Assembly (NCBI GenBank): GCA_017411805.1
Contig: JAFQPI010000028.1
Location: 1-40,946 of the forward strand
DNA length: 40,946 nt
Reading direction: 5' to 3'
Source: Clostridia bacterium
Lineage (GTDB): Bacteria > Bacillota > Clostridia > Oscillospirales > CAG-272
Under the pieces are notes generated by a model that saw only the letters and a program-made list of their open reading frames with translations, was not told the DNA's origin and searched no databases. Made by a program: the position numbers and the translations under genes. Shown one piece after another: positions 7,985-16,197 of the stretch. Each line of letters starts with the position of its first letter. Within the stretch, counting starts at the first letter, position 1.

Positions 7985-8776
7985 TTATTTATCGCCCTTG
8001 ATTGCGGCGATATCCTTCTTATCGAGCTGATAATCGCGCGTTCCGAGAGACTGATCGTAAATGTCGATCACAGCATAGGGGATCGCGGTATAATCCGTGT
8101 CACCCTTATAGTATATTTCCACGTTCATATCGCTGATACTCTCAAAAGCGGGCATTTCCGCAAAGGAATACTGCCAAAACGAATAGAGCGCGGTCGTGTC
8201 CGAAGCGCAGAGCGTCGCGCTGAGACGCATCGACTTTGTTGCCGAATTTGCATCGGGGCTGTAATAAACGACGAGAGTTACGTCGAAAACGTCATCAGAT
8301 TTCGACGGCGTCTGCGAAAGCTCATAATCCTCCCCGAGATGCACGAGCGTGCTCTTGTTGTATCGGAGAACTATCTGCGACTGATTCGCATACGGAAAGA
8401 AGATAACGTCGGTCAGGAAAAACTGCGCAAATTCGTTCTCCGCAACCTCGCCCTCTGCCAGCTCAAACTGCTTATGCCACTTTTCATCCGTCGAAATATT
8501 GTCCTTTCCCGCCTGATAGAGCGCGAAAAACTGCTTTTCGGGGTCGGTATTTGCCAGGTATTCCTCATAAGCCGAGGAAAGCACATCATTTCCCGCAACC
8601 GTCTTGATCGCGGCGGGCTCGCTTGTCGAGAAGAAAACGCGCCAGAGCAGGAATGCGTTTATGAGCACTATAAGTCCTATCGCGGTAAATTTAATACATT
8701 TTCCGAGGATATTCCAAAATCGCGGCACGGGTGGGCCTTCGTATTCCTCTTCGTCTTCAAAAAAATCGTATGCCAT
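7985..8776 (-). CDS. Single-pass membrane protein of unknown function
   Basis: A 263-residue protein that I do not recognise. Residues 1-20 are acidic and cytoplasmic (FFEDEEEYEGPPVPRF), residues about 30-49 form one hydrophobic helix (TAIGLIVLINAFLLWRVFF), and the rest is a predicted extracytoplasmic alpha/beta domain with many aromatic residues. It is 9 bases upstream of cysE on the same strand, suggesting a shared transcript, but nothing in the sequence links it to cysteine synthesis. The start at 8776 has a GAAAGGAAAC ribosome site. Confidence 0.6.
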   Translation of the reverse strand: MAYDFFEDEEEYEGPPVPRFWNILGKCIKFTAIGLIVLINAFLLWRVFFSTSEPAAIKTVAGNDVLSSAYEEYLANTDPEKQFFALYQAGKDNISTDEKWHKQFELAEGEVAENEFAQFFLTDVIFFPYANQSQIVLRYNKSTLVHLGEDYELSQTPSKSDDVFDVTLVVYYSPDANSATKSMRLSATLCASDTTALYSFWQYSFAEMPAFESISDMNVEIYYKGDTDYTAIPYAVIDIYDQSLGTRDYQLDKKDIAAIKGDK

Positions 8777-8841
8777 GATAAGTTTCCTTTCAAAAAATAT
8801 TTATCATCGAATATAAAAGTAAGCAAATATAATAGAATTCG

Positions 8842-8984
8842 TTTTTTCGGTGGCTTTGCTGCCGAAAAAACACCTTTTTGACGAGCAAAGCGAGTCCGCG
8901 CGCCGAAGGGAGCTGCCAAAATCAAAGATTTTGGCAAGCGGAGATAAGCGCGCGTCTCAATTGTAAAACGTAGTTTTACAATTG
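8842..8984. repeat. Three strong hairpins (array F)
   Basis: TTTTTTCGG/CCGAAAAAA (8842-8870, usable as a bidirectional terminator), GCCAAAATC-AAA-GATTTTGGC (8915-8935), and CAATTGTAAAAC-GTA-GTTTTACAATTG (8958-8984; 12-bp stem, 3-base loop). The second is nested inside a weaker outer pairing of CGCGCGC with GCGCGCG. The last hairpin ends one base before the stop codon of the PTS IIC gene. Confidence 0.75.
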
Positions 8985-8985
8985 G

Positions 8986-10047
8986 CTACAACTTCATATC
9001 GCCGTCCTTGATAAGTCCCGTCTTCTTCATAGGAAGATAGACAAGATATGAGATCAATGCGGGAAGAATGAAGCAAATGAGCGCAAGTCCGAGCCAATCG
9101 ATGAATCCGACGTGGTCGGGATATCCGTTTGCAGGGTCAAGCCAACCGAGGATGATACCGACGGGTCCGAGCAGACCGCAGGTTCCCATACCCGAATTGA
9201 TCGCCGCGCCGTACATCCTCATAGAGAAAACGCAGGTTGCAAGCGGTCCCGTCACCGCCGAGGCTATGATCGGCGGGAGCCATATGATCGGTTTTTTTAT
9301 GATATTCGGCATCTGGAGCATACTCGTTCCGACGCCTTGAGAAAGCAGACCGCCGACACCGTTGTCCTTGAATGAGATAACGGCAAAGCCCACCATCTGC
9401 GCACAGCATCCCGCGACAGCCGCGCCGCCCGCTATGGCAAGTCCCACGGACGAGCCCTCGGCAAGCGCGCTTCCCGTAAGCACGAGTCCCGCACAGATCG
9501 CCGCCGATGAGATCGGCAGAGTCAGCGCGATTCCCATAACGACCGAAACCGCAAGCCCCGTGACAAGGGGTGCCTGGGTAGCCGCCCAGCCGATAAAATA
9601 ACTGACGTACCCGATGAGCTTACCGATAAAGGGCGCGGCAAAAACGCTGAGAAGTCCGCCGACGAGCAGGGTCACAAAAGGCGTGACGATGATATCCACT
9701 TTAGTCTTTTTTGAAACGAGCTGACCGAGCTCCGCCGCTATGATCGCGATAAAGAAGACCGCAAGAGGTCCGCCCGCGCCGCCCATCGAGTTCGCAGCAT
9801 ATCCGACAGCCGCACTCGAGAAGATGACGAGAGGATCGCATCCCAGCGAATACGCGATCGCCGCCGCCATCGCGGGTCCCGCGACAGCCTGCGCAAAGCC
9901 TCCGATCTCGGCGAAGACCCCGAGATGGGGTATCATTCCGAGTGCCTTGAAGATCGTTCCGATCAGGAGCGACGCGAAAAGTCCCTGCGCCATCGCCGAC
10001 ATCGCGGTGATGAAATAGCGAGAGAGGTATTTTTTGATAATTGACAT
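8986..10047 (-). CDS. PTS-type IIC membrane protein, PfoR-like
   Basis: A 353-residue, very hydrophobic protein with about eight to ten membrane helices and many Gly/Ala pairs (AVGYAANSMGGAGGPLAVFF, TLPISSAAICAGLVLTGSALAEG). This matches the PTS_EIIC_2 family, typified by PfoR of Clostridium perfringens, rather than the classic glucose IIC. No IIA or IIB domain is attached or adjacent, so transport through a phosphorelay is not shown. It is downstream of the ribulokinase gene on the same strand, with 155 bases of repeats between, so a pentose-related role is possible. AGGAGCA precedes the ATG. Confidence 0.8.
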   Translation of the reverse strand: MSIIKKYLSRYFITAMSAMAQGLFASLLIGTIFKALGMIPHLGVFAEIGGFAQAVAGPAMAAAIAYSLGCDPLVIFSSAAVGYAANSMGGAGGPLAVFFIAIIAAELGQLVSKKTKVDIIVTPFVTLLVGGLLSVFAAPFIGKLIGYVSYFIGWAATQAPLVTGLAVSVVMGIALTLPISSAAICAGLVLTGSALAEGSSVGLAIAGGAAVAGCCAQMVGFAVISFKDNGVGGLLSQGVGTSMLQMPNIIKKPIIWLPPIIASAVTGPLATCVFSMRMYGAAINSGMGTCGLLGPVGIILGWLDPANGYPDHVGFIDWLGLALICFILPALISYLVYLPMKKTGLIKDGDMKL

Positions 10048-10097
10048 AATTTGTGCTCCTGTTTATAGGAAAATGCAAAATGCAAAATAAGGTATCT

Positions 10098-10117
10098 TTT
10101 CGCCAAAGCGAAAAGTA
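10098..10117. terminator. Hairpin between kinase and PTS IIC genes
   Basis: CTTTTCGC, CAAA, GCGAAAAG: an 8-bp stem followed by TATTTTAATT. It may attenuate transcription leaving the kinase gene. The T-run is poor, so termination is uncertain. Confidence 0.35.
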
Positions 10118-10130
10118 TTTTAATTAAAAT

Positions 10131-10204
10131 GAAAATTTCCGAACGTAGTGAGGAAATTGACCTTCACTAGTCACTAGTCACTAGTCACTAGCCACTAGTC
10201 ACTC
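10131..10204 (+). repeat. Palindrome plus heptamer composite repeat, copy 2
   Basis: AATTTCC (10134-10140) pairs with GGAAATT (10152-10158), with GAACGTAGTGA between; GACCTT follows. Then come 7-base units CACTAGT (10165, 10172, 10179), CACTAGC (10186), CACTAGT (10193) and a partial CACT. The layout is the same as copy 1 but the heptamer is different. The stop codon of the kinase gene (TGA at 10205-10203) overlaps the last unit. Confidence 0.85.
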
Positions 10205-11858
10205 AAATTTCGCCTTGCTTAATCTTAAGAAGACGTTTCATAACATTATTCCCGCCCCTGCCAAAGTAATCGTGGAGGGTGAGATATTCGCGATAGAGCG
10301 CGGAATAGACCTTTTCGTTCTCCTTATTGGGAGTATAACTGCTGTAGATGGGGCTCTTCATCGCGTCGGAGGCGGCAAAGATATTCTTGTATTCGCCCGC
10401 GGCAACGGCGGCGTAGATCGCGGATCCGAGCGCGGGTGCCTGCTTCGATGCGATAACGTTGATCGGGATGCCGAGCACGTCCGAGTAGACCTGCATCGTA
10501 AAGGCATCCTTGCGCGCGATCCCGCCAGCGGCGATGAGGCTCGTGATCTTGATTCCGCACTCGCCCATACGGTCGATGATGACCTTGGTTGCAAAGGCGG
10601 TCGCCTCGATAAGCGCGCGGAGGATATCGGCGGTGTCGGTGCGGAGGGTCATGCCGATCAAGAGGCCCGTAAGGTCGCCGTCAACGAGAATATTGCGGTT
10701 TCCGTTCCACCAATCGAGCGCGATAAGACCTGTCTCGCCCGGTCTCTTCTCCGCCGCGCGGCGAACGAGAAGCTGAATTACGGGGATGCCGAGCTTTTCC
10801 GCCTCGGCGTGGTCCGCGGGAGTCGCAAGATTCTCGACTACCCAAGCAAAATGGTCACCGACGGCGCAAAGTCCCGCCTCGATGCCAAAGTAACCGGGCA
10901 TAACTCCGTCGGGAACGTATCCGCAGATGCCCTTGACGTCGCGGAATTCATCCGCCATAGTAAAATAACAGTTGGAAGTGCCGAAAATACCGTAGATGTC
11001 GCCGGGGGCGGTCAGTCCGACCGCGGGCGCGGCAACGTGCGCATCGGGAATTCCCGCGGCAACCGCAGTACCCTCGGCAAGGCCGAAGCGCGCCGACGCC
11101 TCCTTTGTGACACGTCCGACAAGCTCGCCCATACCGATTACGGGCGCGTCGAGAAGTCTCTTTGCAAGCGCGGGGAGCTCGGGATCGACGGCGGCAAGGT
11201 ATTCGTCCGAAGGATAACCCACGTCCGGAAGATACTCCGCCTTATATGCCGCAAAAAGATATCCGCGCTTCTGCTCACCCGTGAGCAGGAAATTGAGCCA
11301 GTCGCCCGCCTCGATATAGTAATCCGCCGCCTCGATGACCTCGGGTGCCTCGTGCGCTGTCTGAAGGAGCTTCGGAAATAACCACTCGCTCGAAATTTTT
11401 CCGCCAAAATAGTTCGGGAAAGTCTCTCCTCTCTCGGCGGCGATCTCGTTCATACGGTCAGCCCACTTCTGAGACGCGTGATGCTTCCAGAGTTTAACGT
11501 ACGCGTGCTTATTATTCTCGAATTCGGGGAGGCAGACAAGGGGCGTGCCGTCCTTCTTGATGGGGAGAACGGTACAGCAGGTGAAATCTATTCCGACACC
11601 TACGATCTGCTCGGGGACTATATCAGCCTCGCGGCAGAGCGCGGGGATGAGATATTCGAGCACCGCTATATAATCACGCGGGTCCTCGAGAGCCCAGTTG
11701 ACAGGGAGCACCTCTCCGCTTGAGGGGAGAACGCTGTCGATGACGGCATGGGGGTAATCCATCACCACGCTGCCGCATTCCTCGCCGTTTTTCACGTCAA
11801 CGAGAACAGCCCTGCCCGAAAGCGTTCCGAAATCTATTCCTACCGTATATTTTCGCAT
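10203..11858 (-). CDS. araB: Ribulokinase-type FGGY carbohydrate kinase
   Basis: About 551 residues. The N-terminal ATP-binding fold starts YTVGIDFGTLSGRAVLVD, the AraB version of the FGGY kinase motif, with the family's YPHAV and GIDFTCCT segments. The C-terminal signature region is LIAAGGIARKDAFTMQVYSDVLG. The enzyme phosphorylates L-ribulose, or a related ketose, at C5 in the cytoplasm; other substrates cannot be excluded. ATG 11858 is chosen over the longer frame from 11918 because the extra 20 residues overlap the -10 of the promoter and are not conserved-looking. araA and araD are not in the window. A GH127-like enzyme that could release arabinose lies at 27605-29476. Confidence 0.88.
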   Translation of the reverse strand: MRKYTVGIDFGTLSGRAVLVDVKNGEECGSVVMDYPHAVIDSVLPSSGEVLPVNWALEDPRDYIAVLEYLIPALCREADIVPEQIVGVGIDFTCCTVLPIKKDGTPLVCLPEFENNKHAYVKLWKHHASQKWADRMNEIAAERGETFPNYFGGKISSEWLFPKLLQTAHEAPEVIEAADYYIEAGDWLNFLLTGEQKRGYLFAAYKAEYLPDVGYPSDEYLAAVDPELPALAKRLLDAPVIGMGELVGRVTKEASARFGLAEGTAVAAGIPDAHVAAPAVGLTAPGDIYGIFGTSNCYFTMADEFRDVKGICGYVPDGVMPGYFGIEAGLCAVGDHFAWVVENLATPADHAEAEKLGIPVIQLLVRRAAEKRPGETGLIALDWWNGNRNILVDGDLTGLLIGMTLRTDTADILRALIEATAFATKVIIDRMGECGIKITSLIAAGGIARKDAFTMQVYSDVLGIPINVIASKQAPALGSAIYAAVAAGEYKNIFAASDAMKSPIYSSYTPNKENEKVYSALYREYLTLHDYFGRGGNNVMKRLLKIKQGEI

Positions 11859-11889
11859 TTTTAAGTACCTCAAATATTTATACAGAATA

Positions 11890-11918
11890 ATTATATAACA
11901 TTTTCGAGCAAATGTCAA
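11890..11918 (-). promoter_or_regulatory. Consensus promoter of the ribulokinase gene
   Basis: Minus strand TTGACA (11918-11913), 17 bases, TATAAT (11895-11890). No activator or operator site was recognised next to it. Confidence 0.85.
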
Positions 11919-11991
11919 ACCTTTTTTGCTGATTTATATAAAGCATATTAGATTTTTTGTCAGATACGGCAAGAATTTTCGAATCGGACAA

Positions 11992-12033
11992 AAAATCGCA
12001 GACTCCCGTATTCCGCAAGGAGTCTGCGATTTT
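11992..12033. terminator. Terminator downstream of serA
   Basis: AAAATCGCAGACTCC pairs with GGAGTCTGCGATTTT (15 bp, 12-base loop), with T-runs on both strands. It lies 12 bases past the serA stop codon. Confidence 0.9.
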
Positions 12034-12044
12034 GTTTATCAGGA

Positions 12045-13211
12045 TCAGATGACGATAACTCTCCAGATTCCGTCGATCTCCGAGATCTGCTTCTTCATCG
12101 CCTCGATATCGGCGTCCGAGGTGCCTGTGGCGAGAGCAAGCAGGGTACATGCGTTATTGCCGCGCGACTTGTTCGAGAGATGCTCGATGTTTACGCCCCT
12201 TTCCGCGATCGCACCCGAGATCTTTGCGATCGAAGCGGGGATATTTGCATGGAGAACAAGGACGTTTCTGCCGCCGTGCGCGGGCAGATCGATCGCGGGG
12301 AAGTTGACGGAATTGCGGATATTGCCCGTCTCGAGGAATTCAACGAGCTGATTTGCCGCCATAATGGCGCAGTTGTCCTCGCTCTCACCCGTCGACGCAC
12401 CCAAGTGCGGAATATTAACAATACCCTTGACGCCGAGCGTTTCCTCGGTCGGGAAGTCGGTGACGTAAGCCGAGATCTTGCCCGCCGCGATAGCGTCCTT
12501 GATGTCGGCGGGGGCGGCGAGATCTGCGCGCGCAAGATTGATGATCTTGACGCCCTGCTTCATTTTGTCGATATTTTCCTTGCGGATCATGCCCCTTGTC
12601 GACTCGACAGCGGGGACGTGGAGGGTGATATAGTCGCTCTTTTCAAAGATCTCGTCGGTCGTCAGCGCGTGGCCGACCGCGCGGGAGATGCGCCAAGCGC
12701 CTTCGACCGTGAGATATGGGTCGTAGCCGATGACCTTCATTCCGAGGTCGAGCGCGGCGTTTGCCACAAGCGCGCCGATCGCGCCGAGGCCGATGACTCC
12801 GAGGGTCTTTCCGCGGAGCTCACAGCCTCCAAACGCAGATTTACCCTTCTCCACCGTCTTTGCGACGTCGGACGTAAGCGTCTCCGCCCAGTTCGCGCCG
12901 CCGATGACGTCACGCGAAGCGAGCATCAGAGCGCAGATAACGAGCTCCTTTACGCCGTTCGCGTTCGCGCCGGGGGTGTTGAAGACGACGATTCCCGCCT
13001 CGGTACAGCGTTCGATCGGGATATTGTTGACGCCCGCGCCGCAGCGCGCGATGGCAAGCAGCTCGGGGTTAAATTCCATATCGTGAAGAGCTGCCGAGCG
13101 CACCATTATCGCCTCGGGCGCGGCACAGTCGTCGGATACGTTATATACCGCGCGGTCAAAAATATCGGTACCGCAAGCGGCGATCTTGTTCATAAGCTTA
13201 ATGTTTTTCAT
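12045..13211 (-). CDS. serA: D-3-phosphoglycerate dehydrogenase
   Basis: A 388-residue enzyme that oxidises 3-phosphoglycerate to 3-phosphohydroxypyruvate with NAD, the first step of serine synthesis. The Rossmann domain shows LGVIGLGAIGALVANAA with D further on (IGYDPY), the substrate arginine is in INLARADL, and the catalytic His is in IPHLGASTGESE. The last about 75 residues are an ACT domain (VLVLHANIPASIAKISGAIAE), which in this family often binds serine for feedback control. It is the shorter class found in Clostridia, without the extra intervening domain. The start is ATG 13211, preceded by AGGAGAA; the longer frame from 13262 has no ribosome site. It is transcribed after serC. Confidence 0.92.
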   Translation of the reverse strand: MKNIKLMNKIAACGTDIFDRAVYNVSDDCAAPEAIMVRSAALHDMEFNPELLAIARCGAGVNNIPIERCTEAGIVVFNTPGANANGVKELVICALMLASRDVIGGANWAETLTSDVAKTVEKGKSAFGGCELRGKTLGVIGLGAIGALVANAALDLGMKVIGYDPYLTVEGAWRISRAVGHALTTDEIFEKSDYITLHVPAVESTRGMIRKENIDKMKQGVKIINLARADLAAPADIKDAIAAGKISAYVTDFPTEETLGVKGIVNIPHLGASTGESEDNCAIMAANQLVEFLETGNIRNSVNFPAIDLPAHGGRNVLVLHANIPASIAKISGAIAERGVNIEHLSNKSRGNNACTLLALATGTSDADIEAMKKQISEIDGIWRVIVI

Positions 13212-13259
13212 TGGGGTTCTCCTATTATATGACGATGCCGTCAAGTAAAAATCTTCATC

Positions 13260-13422
13260 CATTTTTCATTACGAGTCCGTAGACACATAATTATATATTT
13301 GGTAAAACTCAGAAGCTCCAATACATTTTTCTTAACATAATACACAGCATATTTTTTATTGGGCTCGGACCGCCGAGGACGTCGGTCCCTACAGACTCGT
13401 AATTTAACTACGCTGAAAAATG
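13260..13422. repeat. Inverted-repeat element between serC and serA
   Basis: CATTTTTCA (13260-13268) and TTACGAGTCCGTAG (13269-13282) face CTACAGACTCGTAA (13389-13402, one mismatch) and TGAAAAATG (13414-13422). A GC-rich hairpin GGACCG/CGGTCC sits at 13367-13388. This explains most of the 268-base gap between two genes that would otherwise form a tight operon. No open frame is inside. Confidence 0.6.
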
Positions 13423-13479
13423 TATTATTTGCTCGTACATATACTATTGCCGTTATATATGTGAGATAGTTATAACACC

Positions 13480-14565
13480 TTACTTCGGGTTTTTCTCGGC
13501 AAAATCCTTCATGAAAGCAACAAGCTTTTCAACACCCTCGTAGGGCATTGCGTTATAGATCGATGCTCTCATACCACCGACCGAGCGGTGGCCCTTGAGG
13601 TTCTTAAGCCCGGCCTTTTCGGCATCCGAGGCGAATTTCTTATCGAGATCTGCGTTGCCCGTGACGAAGGTTACGTTCATCATCGAGCGACACTCGGGCT
13701 TTACGGGCGCGATATAGTAATCCTGCGAGTCGAGGTAGCCGTAAAGCAGAGCTGCCTTTTTCTCATTGAGCTGCTTCATGGCGTCGAGTCCGCCGAGCGA
13801 ATCGATCCATTCGTAGACGAGTCCCGCCATATAGATCGTGTAGCAGGGGGGCGTATTGTACATCGATCCGTTCTCAGCCATCAGATTCCAATCGAGCATC
13901 GAGGGCGTCTCGGGGCGAGCCTTGCCGAGCAGATCCTTCCTTACTATAACGAGCGTCATTCCCGCGGGAGCCATATTCTTCTGCGCGCCCGCGTAGATCA
14001 CGCCAAACTTCTCGACGTCGACGGGCTCGGAGATGATGCAGGAGGACATATCGGCAACGAGCGGAACGTCGCCCGTGTCGGGGATATAATTATACTTCGT
14101 GCCGAAAATGGTATTGTTATAGCAGATATGAACGTACGCGGCGTCGGGATTGAGATCCTCCTTTTTAACCTTCGGAACGTAGGTAAATCCGTCCGCCTTC
14201 GAGGTTGCAACGAGTCTGACGTCGCCGTACTTCTGCGCCTCGGTATATGCCTTGCCCGAGAACTGACCCGAAACGATATAGTCCGCAGTACCGCCGACGG
14301 GAAGGAGATTCAGGGGAACAGCCGCGAACTGAGTAGAGGCTCCGCCCTGAAGAAAGAGGACGGCGTAATTATCGGGAATATTCATCAGCCTGCGCAGGTC
14401 GGCTTCAGCCTTTGCTATAATGGGCTCGAAATCCTTTGATCGGTGCGACATCTCGGCGACCGACATTCCGCTCTCGCCATAGGAGAGCATTTCGGCTGCG
14501 GCACGCTCAAGAACGGGCACGGGAAGCATCGAGGGACCTGCAGAAAAATTATATACTCTGTTCAT
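13480..14565 (-). CDS. serC: Phosphoserine aminotransferase
   Basis: A 361-residue, PLP-dependent class V aminotransferase that converts 3-phosphohydroxypyruvate and glutamate to phosphoserine. The start VYNFSAGPSMLP is the family signature. The PLP lysine is in the AGAQKNMAPAGMTLVIV segment, and GHRSVGGMRASIYNAMP near the C-terminus is the phosphate-binding motif. ATG 14565 has AAGGAG upstream and a consensus promoter 40 bases before it. It is the first gene before serA, so the two form a serine unit. No dedicated phosphoserine phosphatase (serB) is present in the window. Confidence 0.95.
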   Translation of the reverse strand: MNRVYNFSAGPSMLPVPVLERAAAEMLSYGESGMSVAEMSHRSKDFEPIIAKAEADLRRLMNIPDNYAVLFLQGGASTQFAAVPLNLLPVGGTADYIVSGQFSGKAYTEAQKYGDVRLVATSKADGFTYVPKVKKEDLNPDAAYVHICYNNTIFGTKYNYIPDTGDVPLVADMSSCIISEPVDVEKFGVIYAGAQKNMAPAGMTLVIVRKDLLGKARPETPSMLDWNLMAENGSMYNTPPCYTIYMAGLVYEWIDSLGGLDAMKQLNEKKAALLYGYLDSQDYYIAPVKPECRSMMNVTFVTGNADLDKKFASDAEKAGLKNLKGHRSVGGMRASIYNAMPYEGVEKLVAFMKDFAEKNPK

Positions 14566-14606
14566 GGTAATTCTCCTTATTAACGCATTAAAATGATTAT
14601 GATGAG

Positions 14607-14635
14607 ATTATACTACAAGAATATGCGTTTGTCAA
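14607..14635 (-). promoter_or_regulatory. Consensus promoter of serC-serA
   Basis: Minus strand TTGACA (14635-14630), 17 bases, TATAAT (14612-14607). Four TTTTTGC blocks at 14640-14646, 14650-14656, 14683-14689 and 14693-14699 lie directly upstream; see findings. Confidence 0.9.
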
Positions 14636-14778
14636 TACCTTTTTGCAAATTTTTGCAACTTACAGAGACTTTTTATTGCATATTTTTGCTCATTTTTGCG
14701 TTTTTTGTTCGATTTCGACCAAAATTGTGAATGTTGTGATTGAACTTGGCTTCATTTTCGCGGACATTTGGCAAAAAA

Positions 14779-14806
14779 CAAACGCGCTGAAAAATCAGCG
14801 CGTTTG
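14779..14806. terminator. Terminator downstream of the GltS-like gene
   Basis: CAAACGCGCTGA, AAAA loop, TCAGCGCGTTTG, a perfect 12-bp stem with poly-A/poly-T on both sides, 8 bases past the stop codon. Confidence 0.92.
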
Positions 14807-14814
14807 CAAAAATA

Positions 14815-16197
14815 TCATTTTTTCTTCCTTCCGAAGATCTTGCTTCTGAACAAGAGAACGTTCATGAAGGCGAAGAAAGCAACGAAGATAATAAGCACCA
14901 ATATGGGCTTGGTGGGAGCGAGTGTGGCAAGGAACATCATCGGGAATCCGAAGGCTATGGCGGGGAAGTTCTGGTAAACCATATTGTCCGAGGCGGGAGT
15001 CTTGAACTCGCCGTCGACCTCTCTCAGCAGGATAACGCCCGTGCTTGCCGTTCCGGTCAGCATGCCGTACATCATAAGGAACTGCTCCTCGTAATAGTCG
15101 GGGAAGAGCACCTTTGCCACGACGCGGTTATAAATATAAGTAACAATCAGACCGACCACGCCGATCAGAAGGATGATTCCCCAATAATTCTCAAGAATAT
15201 CAAGTCTGATCGCGGCAACGCCTGCAACGACCATGATATCGAAGAAGAAATTGCTCGCGCGGGTCATAAGGAAATTATTCGTATACTTGCGCTTGACGAT
15301 ATTTTTCTTATGAAGGAAGTTCATCAGCAGCTTGATAAGCGTCGCCGTGAGAACGCCGAGCAGGAAGTTGAAGCCGTAGATGACGGATCTCATACCGGGC
15401 AGAAGATTTCCGAGGAGGAACATCAGCAGATAAGCCGCAATATAAGCTACAACGATCAGCGCGACCTGCACCGTGAACTTATCAATGCTCTCCTGCATCG
15501 GGATCTCGCCGTTCTCCTCAACAGCCTCGGAATGCGTGCTTCCGTCCGAACGCTCCGAGATAACGAGCTTACCACGCTTTTTCATTAAGTTGAGATGGAT
15601 AACCCCGCCTATCGACGCGGAAAGGAAGCCGAAAGCCGCAATGGTAAGACCAAAGCTCTTGCCGCCGATAAATCCGTGCTCGACCTCGTAGATCGTGCCG
15701 TAGTTGAGCGCCTGACCCGTACCCTGACCGTAACCGAATGGGAGCAGAACTCCCGCCGCGGCAAAGAAATCCTTAATAAAGAAGGTTGCAATAATGGTTA
15801 TGCCGAGTCCGAAAATGCCCTGAAGCAGATACGTCGAAACCGTTGTAACGCCGGTATTGAATATCTCGCCGGTCCTCTTTTTCGTAAGCTTCGTGTTCGT
15901 CGTTTTGAAGGATGACGCGATAAATCCGAGAGCGAGCGTATGATAAGTAATGATCTCAAGCTGTGTCGTTCCGCTTGTGCCGAATGCGGCAGTATCAAAC
16001 ATGACCTCGCCCGTGATCGCCTTGTAGATCGCGGCAACGATAAGAAGAATTATTCCGCCTATGACCGAAGTCGGAGTCAGCGACTCGCGCAGAAAGGAGA
16101 TCGCTCTTTTCAGAATATTTCCGACGAGAAGGCTTCCGAGGAGCACCGCAAAGGTGATCATCCAGCCCCATACACTAAAGTCCCAAAAATTGTTCAT
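14815..16197 (-). CDS. GltS-like sodium/glutamate symporter
   Basis: A 460-residue protein with about ten to twelve membrane helices. The paired signature loops of the ESS/GltS family are visible: GYGQGTGQALNYG in the first half and MLTGTASTGVILLREVD in the second, each part of a re-entrant loop in an inverted-repeat fold. The family imports glutamate with sodium. A soluble loop of about 30 residues (KRGKLVISERSDGSTHSE) joins the halves. The start ATG 16197 overlaps the acyltransferase gene by 23 bases and has AAGGAGA within that gene, indicating translational coupling. Substrate specificity is inferred from family only. Confidence 0.85.
   Translation of the reverse strand: MNNFWDFSVWGWMITFAVLLGSLLVGNILKRAISFLRESLTPTSVIGGIILLIVAAIYKAITGEVMFDTAAFGTSGTTQLEIITYHTLALGFIASSFKTTNTKLTKKRTGEIFNTGVTTVSTYLLQGIFGLGITIIATFFIKDFFAAAGVLLPFGYGQGTGQALNYGTIYEVEHGFIGGKSFGLTIAAFGFLSASIGGVIHLNLMKKRGKLVISERSDGSTHSEAVEENGEIPMQESIDKFTVQVALIVVAYIAAYLLMFLLGNLLPGMRSVIYGFNFLLGVLTATLIKLLMNFLHKKNIVKRKYTNNFLMTRASNFFFDIMVVAGVAAIRLDILENYWGIILLIGVVGLIVTYIYNRVVAKVLFPDYYEEQFLMMYGMLTGTASTGVILLREVDGEFKTPASDNMVYQNFPAIAFGFPMMFLATLAPTKPILVLIIFVAFFAFMNVLLFRSKIFGRKKK

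Noticed and set aside
7232-8881. A 549-codon plus-strand frame opposite cysE and the membrane protein
   Set aside because: Shadow of real minus-strand genes; cysE hexapeptide repeats are unmistakable.
10215-11381. A 388-codon plus-strand frame opposite the ribulokinase gene
   Set aside because: Shadow; no motif and no ribosome site.
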